Source of the DNA: Bacteroidota bacterium
GTDB lineage: Bacteria; Bacteroidota; Ignavibacteria; Ignavibacteriales; Ignavibacteriaceae
Direction: 5' to 3'
Assembly (NCBI GenBank): GCA_021796135.1
Contig: JAJYOQ010000165.1
Coordinates: forward strand, 1-8,363
DNA: 8,363 bases
Positions within the stretch are counted from its first letter, which is position 1. Each line of letters begins with the position of its first letter. This document shows, piece by piece, positions 1-5,638 of this stretch. A model generated the notes under the pieces. That model did not search any database. It saw only the letters and a program-made list of their open reading frames with translations, and was not told where the DNA came from. The translations under genes and the position numbers were made by a program.

Positions 1-2
1 AA

Positions 3-38
3 CCTGATGTTGCTGCTGAGGTGAAAGATGTTCAGTAA
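3..38 (+). CDS. 3' end of an upstream gene (partial, probable)
   Basis: Reading from base 3 gives PDVAAEVKDVQ and then TAA at 36-38, so this looks like the last 11 codons of a gene that begins before the window. It would overlap the start of batA by 11 bases, as expected for a tightly coupled operon. In related genomes the genes before batA are usually a MoxR-type AAA+ ATPase, a DUF58 protein and a variable membrane protein; the visible fragment is too short to say which of these it is. A second open frame from base 1 (NLMLLLR, stop at 22-24) is also possible, so the frame choice is an inference from composition. Confidence 0.4.
   Translation, partial: PDVAAEVKDVQ
18..23 (+). promoter_or_regulatory. 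Shine-Dalgarno site of batA
   Basis: GAGGTG lies four bases before the ATG at 28, with the GAGG core six bases from it. It supports that start. It is notable because batB, batC, batD and batE have only A/T-rich sequence before their starts. Confidence 0.6.
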
Positions 39-1023
39 TGTAACATTTGCTTATCCTTGGGTGCTCTTTTTCCTGATTATTGTGCCGGTTATGATTTTCT
101 GGTATCTCTATGCGGGCAAAAAAAGCGAACCTTCAATAAATTTTTCTTCTACCAAAATTTTTGAAAATTTACCGGTTACCTGGAAAGAAAAATTCCGGCA
201 TGTTCCTTTTATCTTGAGAACTTTAGCTGTCGCTTTGCTTATTGTGGCTCTTGCTCGACCGCAAAATTATTCTTCGGGCGAAAATATCTCTACTGAGGGT
301 ATTGATATCGTTATGGCTCTCGATATTTCCGGCAGTATGATCTCGGAAGATTTTAAACCTAATCGCGTTGAGGCTGCTAAACAGGTTATAAGAAATTTTA
401 TTAAAGGCAGAACTTCCGATAGAATAGGTCTGGTCTGCTTTTCTCATGATGCCTTTACTCAATGTCCTATGACTGTCGATTATAATGTGCTTATCCATCT
501 GCTTGATCAAATTGAGCCTGGTATGATCCCTGACGGCACTGCCATTGGCAACGGTATCGCTGATGCTGTTAATCGCCTTAAAGATAGTAAATCTAAAAGC
601 AAGGTTATTATCTTATTGACTGATGGTGTTAATAATGCCGGCGAGATCGATCCGCTTACTGCTGCCGAAATTGCTAAAACTTATGGAATTAGAGTGTATA
701 CTGTGGGTGTGGGCACTAACGGCGAAGCTCCTTATCCTATGCAGACTCCTTTCGGTATCCGCTATCAAATGATGCCTGTTGAAATTGACGAGGGTCTGCT
801 TACTCAAATTGCTAAAATTACCGGCGGTCAATATTTTAGGGCTACTGATAACCGCACTCTTAAAGAAATTTATAATAAAATTGATAAACTAGAGAAATCT
901 AAAATCGAGGTTACTTCGTATCGCCATGCTGATGAACTCTTCTATCAGTGGCTGATCGCTGCTTTAATTTTGCTCTTGATTGAAGAAGGTTTGTCAAAAA
1001 CAGTTTTTAGAAAATTACCTTAG
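28..1023 (+). CDS. batA: BatA, membrane-anchored VWA-domain protein
   Basis: 331 residues, a usual length for BatA. Membrane segments lie near residues 9-29, 59-77 and 305-322. Between the second and third is a von Willebrand factor A domain (about 90-288) with a complete metal-ion-dependent adhesion site: D99-x-S101-x-S103 in DISGSM, T171 in DGTAIG, and D199 in the TDG loop. The TQCPMT stretch (144-149) resembles the TQCPLT usual in BatA. Positively charged loops at 28-58 and after 323 place the VWA domain in the periplasm by the positive-inside rule. The start at 28 puts the hydrophobic segment close to the N-terminus, as in the family, and has a good Shine-Dalgarno site. It is first of five bat genes, with 41 bases to batB. 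In the family, VWA proteins of this type work with MoxR AAA+ ATPases; the exact substrate is unknown. The assignment to BatA over BatB rests on gene order and sequence style. Confidence 0.93.
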   Translation: MFSNVTFAYPWVLFFLIIVPVMIFWYLYAGKKSEPSINFSSTKIFENLPVTWKEKFRHVPFILRTLAVALLIVALARPQNYSSGENISTEGIDIVMALDISGSMISEDFKPNRVEAAKQVIRNFIKGRTSDRIGLVCFSHDAFTQCPMTVDYNVLIHLLDQIEPGMIPDGTAIGNGIADAVNRLKDSKSKSKVIILLTDGVNNAGEIDPLTAAEIAKTYGIRVYTVGVGTNGEAPYPMQTPFGIRYQMMPVEIDEGLLTQIAKITGGQYFRATDNRTLKEIYNKIDKLEKSKIEVTSYRHADELFYQWLIAALILLLIEEGLSKTVFRKLP

Positions 1024-1032
1024 TCTTTTGAA

Positions 1033-1068
1033 ATGATTTTAATTGAATTGAATATCTCAAAATTATGA
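1033..1068 (+). promoter_or_regulatory. Possible leader mini-ORF before batB
   Basis: An 11-codon frame (MILIELNISKL) starts at 1033 and ends with TGA at 1066-1068, which overlaps the batB ATG at 1065-1067 as ATGA. There is no Shine-Dalgarno sequence before batB, so reinitiation after this stop is a possible way to load ribosomes. This is inference; it may be chance. Confidence 0.25.
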
Positions 1069-2105
1069 TTAGATTTGCCCATTCGGAATATCTTTATGCT
1101 CTGTATATCCTGCCTCTGCTTGTGGCGCTCTATTGGTATACCCGGCTGAAAAGAAAATCTTTGCTTCTGAAGTTCGCTGACAAAAATATGCACTCTGTTT
1201 TGTCTCCTAAATATAGCAGTGTCAAAAATCTGTTTAAATTTATCCTCTTCTTTTTTGCTGTGGCTTCTCTGATTATTGCCGCTGCTGATCCGCAAATCGG
1301 TACAAAAATCGAAAATGTTAAACAGAGCGGTATTGATGTCTATATTATGCTTGACGTTTCCTTGAGTATGCAAGCGCAGGATATTAAACCTAGCCGCTTG
1401 GAAAAAGCTAAACTCGAAATCGCTGACCTTATGCAGAAACTCCATGGCGATAGAATCGGTTTAATTATCTTTGCGGGCGATGCTTTTGTGCAATTTCCCC
1501 TGACTTCTGATTATTCTGCGGCTAAATTATTCCTGGATGCGGTTAATACTAACTCTGTCCCGCAGCCGGGCACTGCTATTGCTTCGGCTATTAACCTTGC
1601 AACAAAATCTTTTGATTATTCGTCTAAAACCGAAAAAGTCGAAATCTTAATTACGGATGGAGAAGATCATCAGGGCGATATTTCTGAAGCCGATAAAAAT
1701 GCTTCGGATAAGGGTATTATGATTTATACGGTGGGACTCGGTTCCCCGGAAGGCGTCCCTATCCCTCTGTTTAATCAGCAGGGTCAGCAGGTGGGCTTTA
1801 AAACTGATGAAAATGGAAATACCGTTATTACTAAACTTGATGAATCTGTCCTGAAACAAATTGCTTCGGATACTAATGGTAAATACTTTCGCGCTGCTAA
1901 TGGTCAGGATGAACTGGATATGATCTATAAGGATTTATCTAAACTTCGTAAAACTCAGTTCGGCGAAAAAAGAATTACTGATTTCGAAGATAGATTCTAT
2001 TATTTCTTAATCCCGGGTATTATCTTACTCCTTCTTGAGTTCTTTATTTCTGAAAAAAAATCTCCCTGGGCTAATAAAATTAATGAACGCTTCGGTATTG
2101 AATAA
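1065..2105 (+). CDS. batB: BatB, membrane-anchored VWA-domain protein
   Basis: 346 residues, paralogous to the preceding batA product. The N-terminus MIRFAHSEYLYALYILPLL is typical of BatB. Membrane segments lie near 9-25, 56-74 and 311-328. The VWA domain (about 88-296) keeps all metal-site residues: D97-x-S99-x-S101 in DVSLSM, T170 in PGTAIA, and D198 in ITDGED. The FAGDAFVQFPLTSDY segment (136-150) and the TVGLGSPEG turn (222-230) are family-like. The basic C-terminal tail (KKSPWANK) should be cytoplasmic, with the VWA domain periplasmic. It sits 41 bases after batA and 16 before batC, so it is surely in the same transcript. Two VWA subunits side by side suggest a BatA-BatB heteromer, which is inference. 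The start has no Shine-Dalgarno site but fits the family N-terminus; a short reading frame ends on it. Confidence 0.93.
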   Translation: MIRFAHSEYLYALYILPLLVALYWYTRLKRKSLLLKFADKNMHSVLSPKYSSVKNLFKFILFFFAVASLIIAAADPQIGTKIENVKQSGIDVYIMLDVSLSMQAQDIKPSRLEKAKLEIADLMQKLHGDRIGLIIFAGDAFVQFPLTSDYSAAKLFLDAVNTNSVPQPGTAIASAINLATKSFDYSSKTEKVEILITDGEDHQGDISEADKNASDKGIMIYTVGLGSPEGVPIPLFNQQGQQVGFKTDENGNTVITKLDESVLKQIASDTNGKYFRAANGQDELDMIYKDLSKLRKTQFGEKRITDFEDRFYYFLIPGIILLLLEFFISEKKSPWANKINERFGIE

Positions 2106-2107
2106 AA

Positions 2108-2125
2108 ATGAATTTGATTATATGA
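2108..2125 (+). promoter_or_regulatory. Possible leader mini-ORF before batC
   Basis: Five codons (MNLII) from ATG 2108 end at TGA 2123-2125, overlapping the batC ATG at 2122 as ATGA. It begins two bases after the batB stop. A role in reinitiation is inferred, not shown. Confidence 0.25.
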
Positions 2126-2877
2126 AAATCTGGTCTCTTAAATATTATATTGTCTTTTCTCTTGCACTTTTTGCTCCGGCTCTCTTTGCCCAAAGTACTA
2201 GATCCTATGTTAATAAGGGCGTTGACCTTTATAAGGAAGGGAAGGCTGCTGATTCTGAGGTCGAATTTAAAAAAGGATTGGAAAAATCTCCTAATAATTT
2301 CCAGGCTAATTTTAATTTGGGAGATTCATATTATAAAGAACAAAATTACCCCGATGCCCTTAAAGCTTATTCGTCAGCTCTTTCTAAAACTAATAATAAT
2401 CTGCTTAAGGCTAAGGTCTATCATAATATCGGTAACGCTTTGCTGCAATCTAAAAAATATAAAGAAAGCGTCAACGCTTATGCTAATTCTCTTAAACTGA
2501 ATCCTAACGATCAGGATACGAAATATAATTTGTCCTATGCTCTCTCAATGATGAAAAACCCTGATAAAAACAAAAATCAGAATAAAAATAATAAGAACGA
2601 TAAAAACAAGAAGAATCAGGATAATAAAAACCAAAATAAAAATGATCAGAATAAGAATGATCAGAATAAAAACCAAAATCAGAATCAGAACCAGAATAAT
2701 CAGCAAAATCAAAATAAAAATCAGCAGAATCAGGGCAATAACGGACAAAGTCAGGATAAAATTTCAAAACAGCAAGCCGAAACTATCCTTAATGCTATTA
2801 AGAATGACGAAAAGGACCTTCAAAAACAAGTTAGAAAAATCAAAGGTACTCCGGTTAAAACTGATAAAGATTGGTAA
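2122..2877 (+). CDS. batC: BatC, exported TPR protein with Asn/Lys/Gln-rich linker
   Basis: 251 residues from the ATG at 2122. A signal peptide (1-23, ending ALFA before QSTR) directs export. Three tetratricopeptide repeats follow, at about 26-58, 60-93 and 97-130 (visible as NLGDSYYKEQNYPDALKAY and NIGNALLQSKKYKESVNAY). Residues 148-212 are an almost pure Asn/Lys/Gln/Asp linker. The C-terminal block (213-251), ISKQQAETILNAIKNDEKDL and onward to the terminal KDW, matches the conserved BatC ending, so the gene is complete. The open frame extends upstream to an ATG at 2035, but that start would overlap batB by 71 bases and bury the signal peptide, so 2122 is chosen. TPR repeats normally mediate protein-protein contacts; a scaffold role beside the VWA pair in the periplasm is inference. 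Confidence 0.9.
   Translation: MKIWSLKYYIVFSLALFAPALFAQSTRSYVNKGVDLYKEGKAADSEVEFKKGLEKSPNNFQANFNLGDSYYKEQNYPDALKAYSSALSKTNNNLLKAKVYHNIGNALLQSKKYKESVNAYANSLKLNPNDQDTKYNLSYALSMMKNPDKNKNQNKNNKNDKNKKNQDNKNQNKNDQNKNDQNKNQNQNQNQNNQQNQNKNQQNQGNNGQSQDKISKQQAETILNAIKNDEKDLQKQVRKIKGTPVKTDKDW
2563..2757 (+). repeat. Low-complexity A-rich tract in batC
   Basis: About 195 bases encode only N, K, Q, D and a few G and S. The + strand is strongly purine-rich, built from AAT/AAC, AAA/AAG and CAG/CAA codons. Imperfect tandem units are visible, for example AATAAAAATGATCAG at 2635-2649 followed by AATAAGAATGATCAG at 2650-2664. Such tracts change length by slippage. Both flanking domains stay in frame here. Confidence 0.85.
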
Positions 2878-2901
2878 TTTTATTATCTTTATTAATTAAA
2901 A

Positions 2902-4752
2902 ATGATTGTGGAAATGTTCGGAAATAAATTAAAAATATTTTTAGCTTTTGCGTTGATAAATTCTGCCTTGCTTGCGCAGTCTTTTAATGCTTCGGTTAGC
3001 AGCACTACGGTTGGATTGAATGACCAATTCCAGGTTTCCTTTACTTTCTCCGGTCAGGATCTTAATGGTATTAAAAGCTTCTCTCCTCCGCAATTCTATA
3101 ATTTTATGGTGCTTTCGGGTCCGAATCAATCTACTAGTATGCAGATTATAAATAGCTCTGTATCTGCTTCTATGACGTATAGCTATTATGTCCAGCCGAA
3201 AAATATCGGAAAATTTACTATCGGCAGCGCTTCTATCAATTATAACGGTAAAGAATTTAAATCAAATCCTATTACCATTACTGTTGTTAAAGGGGCTGCT
3301 AAACCCCAGCAACAGCAGCAGCAGGCTGCTAATAATACCGTTTCTAATAAGGAAATCGGCGATAATTTGTTTATCCGCGCTGTTGCGGATAGAAATTCTG
3401 TCTATATGGGACAGCAGGTGACGGTTACTTATAAACTTTATACCCGCCTTAGTATCGCTTCTCAAATGTCGGTCTCTAAACTTCCTTCCTACGAAGGCTT
3501 CTGGTCTGAAGAAATTACTGTCCCGAATACTATTTCTTTTACTACCGAAACTTATGAGGGTAAACAATTCAGGGTCGGTATTCTTAAAAAGGTGGCTTTG
3601 TTTCCATCTCAGTTGGGTCAATTGTCTGTTACTCCTTTTGAACTAAATGTCCCTGTCCAAATTCAGCGCAGAAGACAGGGCGGAAATATTTTTGACGATT
3701 TCTTTAATGATCCATTTTTTAATAATACCCAGCCGGTTAATTATGACGCTAAATCTAATACGCTTAAGATCAATGTCCTGCCTCTGCCTCATCAGAATGT
3801 TCCGAAAACATTTAAAGGCGATGTAGGCGATTATACTATTAACTCTCAGCTTGATCAGTCGGATGTTAAAACTAATCAGCCTCTGGATTTGAAATTAAAT
3901 ATCTCCGGTACCGGAAATATCGGTCTGATTAATACTCCGGATTTAACTCTTCCTCCCGGATTTGATCAGTACGATCCTAAAACTTCTGACCAGATTAACC
4001 GCACGGGCGCTATAAATGGCTCTAAAACTATTGATTACCTTATCGTTCCTCGCGTTGCCGGTAAAAAAGAAATTCCTTCAATAAAATTTACTTTCTTTAA
4101 CCCTAATAAACGCCAGTATGTTACTTTGTCTACTCCCGTTTATGATATAAATGTTGCCCAGGGTCCTAATTCCGGTCAGAGTTATTCCGGTATGTCTAAA
4201 CAGGATATTAAAGTCCTGGATCAGGATATCCGCTATATCAAAACTAACGCAGGCGATTTATCGGAAATAGGGAATACCCAAATCTTTGATTTCTCTTTCT
4301 GGACTTCTGTCGCTTTGCCTTTTATAGCTTTGGTCAGTTTAGTATCTTGGAAAAAAAGAAATGATAAATTATCCGGTAATGTCCAGTTGCTTCGTTACCG
4401 ACGTGCTGAAAAAATCGCTCGCTTAAGATTTAAATCTGCTAATGCCCTTATGCTGGCTAAAGATCAAACCGGATTTTATTCCGAAATCTCCCTTGCTCTT
4501 TTCGGCTATCTGGAGGATAAACTCCATATTTCTAAAGCCGATTTTACTCTGGAGAAAGCTGTCGATGTCCTGAATACTAAAATTAATGACGAATCTCTTA
4601 TAAATAAATTGAAAAATTGCGTGGAGAAATGCGAATTCGCAAGATTTGCCCCTAGCGGTAATGCCTCCACTGAAATGAATGAAATGTATAACGATATGAC
4701 TAACGTTATAATCGAATTAGAAAAATCTCTTTCACCTAAAAAATATTCTTAA
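2902..4752 (+). CDS. batD: BatD, large exported single-pass membrane protein
   Basis: 616 residues, the usual BatD size. A signal peptide ends at about residue 25 (SALLA before QSFNA). A beta-rich periplasmic region (26-460) follows, with a family-like opening (VSSTTVGLNDQFQVSFTFSG), a six-glutamine run at 136-141 after which a second beta-sandwich-like part begins, and the acidic/aromatic FDDFFNDPFFNN motif at 264-275. One membrane segment lies at about 466-483, followed by KKR and a cytoplasmic tail (484-616) containing CEFARFAP (577-584), a conserved-looking BatD element. C573 and C577 form a CxxxC pair. It lies 24 bases after batC and 12 before batE. An in-frame ATG at 2914 gives a more classical signal peptide (MFGNKLKIFLAF) and may be the true start. 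BatD is thought to be a core envelope component of the Bat complex; no enzymatic activity is known. Confidence 0.92.
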   Translation: MIVEMFGNKLKIFLAFALINSALLAQSFNASVSSTTVGLNDQFQVSFTFSGQDLNGIKSFSPPQFYNFMVLSGPNQSTSMQIINSSVSASMTYSYYVQPKNIGKFTIGSASINYNGKEFKSNPITITVVKGAAKPQQQQQQAANNTVSNKEIGDNLFIRAVADRNSVYMGQQVTVTYKLYTRLSIASQMSVSKLPSYEGFWSEEITVPNTISFTTETYEGKQFRVGILKKVALFPSQLGQLSVTPFELNVPVQIQRRRQGGNIFDDFFNDPFFNNTQPVNYDAKSNTLKINVLPLPHQNVPKTFKGDVGDYTINSQLDQSDVKTNQPLDLKLNISGTGNIGLINTPDLTLPPGFDQYDPKTSDQINRTGAINGSKTIDYLIVPRVAGKKEIPSIKFTFFNPNKRQYVTLSTPVYDINVAQGPNSGQSYSGMSKQDIKVLDQDIRYIKTNAGDLSEIGNTQIFDFSFWTSVALPFIALVSLVSWKKRNDKLSGNVQLLRYRRAEKIARLRFKSANALMLAKDQTGFYSEISLALFGYLEDKLHISKADFTLEKAVDVLNTKINDESLINKLKNCVEKCEFARFAPSGNASTEMNEMYNDMTNVIIELEKSLSPKKYS

Positions 4753-4759
4753 AAGTATT

Positions 4760-4768
4760 ATGAAATGA
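4760..4768 (+). promoter_or_regulatory. Possible minimal ORF before batE
   Basis: ATG-AAA-TGA starts eight bases after the batD stop, and its TGA (4766-4768) overlaps the batE ATG at 4765 as ATGA. This is the shortest of three such arrangements in the operon. Function is inferred only. Confidence 0.2.
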
Positions 4769-5538
4769 AAATAGCTAGATTTATTATATTGTCCTTAACT
4801 TTTATCCTGATTCCTTTGTCTCTCTTCGGTAATGCAAATTCCTCTATAAAAAATATGCTCTATAAAGGAAATAATTTTTATCAAAAAAAAGATTATGATA
4901 ACGCTATCTCGGTTTATCAGAATATTATTAACCGCGGCTATGAAGGCACTTCTGTTTATTATAATTTAGGTAATTGCTTCTATCGTGAAAATAAAATCGG
5001 TTATGCTATATTCTATTACGAAAAAGCCCTGCGGCTCTCTCCTGGCGATGATGATATTATCCATAACCTTTCTATCGCAAATTCTAAAACAATCGATAAA
5101 ATCGATGTGGTTCCTCAATTTTTCCTCGTCCAATGGTGGGATGATCTATTAAATCTTTTCTCTGTCGCCGGCTGGAAGAATTTCACCTATCTATTTTATA
5201 TCCTGTTCCTTATTACTGTGGGCGTCTTCTATTTTGCTAAGAAAACCAAATCTCAAAAATATATCTTTTATTCCGCAGCTCTTACTCTTGCTGTCCTTTT
5301 TATTTCCGCTGCTTTGCTGATTATAAAATATAATAAAGAATATACCAATAAATTCGGCATTATTGTCGATCCGGTTGTCTCTGTGAAAATTTCCCCTGAC
5401 CCGAATTCTAACGACGCTTTTATTATTCACGAGGGTCTTAAAGTTAATGTCCGGGATAAAGTTGATAATTGGTATAAAATTCAGCTTCATGATGGCAAAG
5501 TCGGCTGGGTATCCCAATCTGAGGTCGGTGTAATTTAA
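4765..5538 (+). CDS. batE: BatE, TPR and SH3-domain membrane protein
   Basis: 257 residues. A hydrophobic signal or anchor (4-22) is followed by two TPR units: about 27-58 (LYKGNNFYQKKDYDNAISVY) and 61-94 (VYYNLGNCFYRENKIGYAIF and on through KALRLSP). Two membrane segments (about 138-157 and 166-188) flank a short basic loop (KKTKSQK). A C-terminal SH3-like domain (about 198-257) has NVRDKVDNWYKIQLHDGKVG and then the WVSQSEV ending common to bacterial SH3 domains. The basic loop should be cytoplasmic, which places both the TPR and SH3 parts in the periplasm. This TPR-2TM-SH3 order is the known BatE layout. It is the last bat gene, 12 bases after batD, and no hairpin terminator is seen directly after it. 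Bacterial SH3 domains often bind cell-wall or protein ligands; the ligand here is unknown. Confidence 0.9.
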   Translation: MKIARFIILSLTFILIPLSLFGNANSSIKNMLYKGNNFYQKKDYDNAISVYQNIINRGYEGTSVYYNLGNCFYRENKIGYAIFYYEKALRLSPGDDDIIHNLSIANSKTIDKIDVVPQFFLVQWWDDLLNLFSVAGWKNFTYLFYILFLITVGVFYFAKKTKSQKYIFYSAALTLAVLFISAALLIIKYNKEYTNKFGIIVDPVVSVKISPDPNSNDAFIIHEGLKVNVRDKVDNWYKIQLHDGKVGWVSQSEVGVI

Positions 5539-5629
5539 TTACAATAATTTTATCCTGCCTATTAAACTTAATCTTATTGCCTGTTGTCCAAAAGAGGAAT
5601 TCAAATTTTATTGTTAATATGTTACCTTC

Positions 5630-5633
5630 GGAG
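5630..5633 (+). promoter_or_regulatory. Shine-Dalgarno site of the outer-membrane barrel gene
   Basis: GGAG lies five bases before the ATG at 5639 and supports that start. The 100-base gap before it holds no clear terminator and no promoter that I can defend. Read-through from batE or a separate promoter both remain possible. Confidence 0.5.
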
Positions 5634-5638
5634 TAAGA

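Noticed and set aside
1020..1445. Open frame of 141 codons on the - strand
   Set aside because: It lies opposite the start of batB, whose conserved family features are clear. The - strand frame is open mainly because batB rarely uses TTA, CTA and TCA codons. Its translation shows no domain.
2035..2121. Upstream extension of batC to an ATG at 2035
   Set aside because: It would overlap batB by 71 bases and place 29 extra residues before an obvious signal peptide beginning MKIWSLKYY.
2504..2767. Open frames on the - strand opposite the batC linker, giving Tyr/Asp/Phe/Ser-rich or Ile/Leu-rich proteins
   Set aside because: These are reverse-strand readings of the low-complexity A-rich tract. Repetitive composition alone keeps them open.
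5542..5579. Short inverted repeat CAATAA/TTATTG after batE
   Set aside because: A 6-bp AT-rich stem with a 26-base loop and no T-run is too weak to call a terminator.
5623..5630. TACCTTCG, one mismatch from the Bacteroidetes -7 promoter element TAnnTTTG
   Set aside because: It overlaps the Shine-Dalgarno region, would put the transcript start almost on the ATG, and has no partner -33 element at the right distance.
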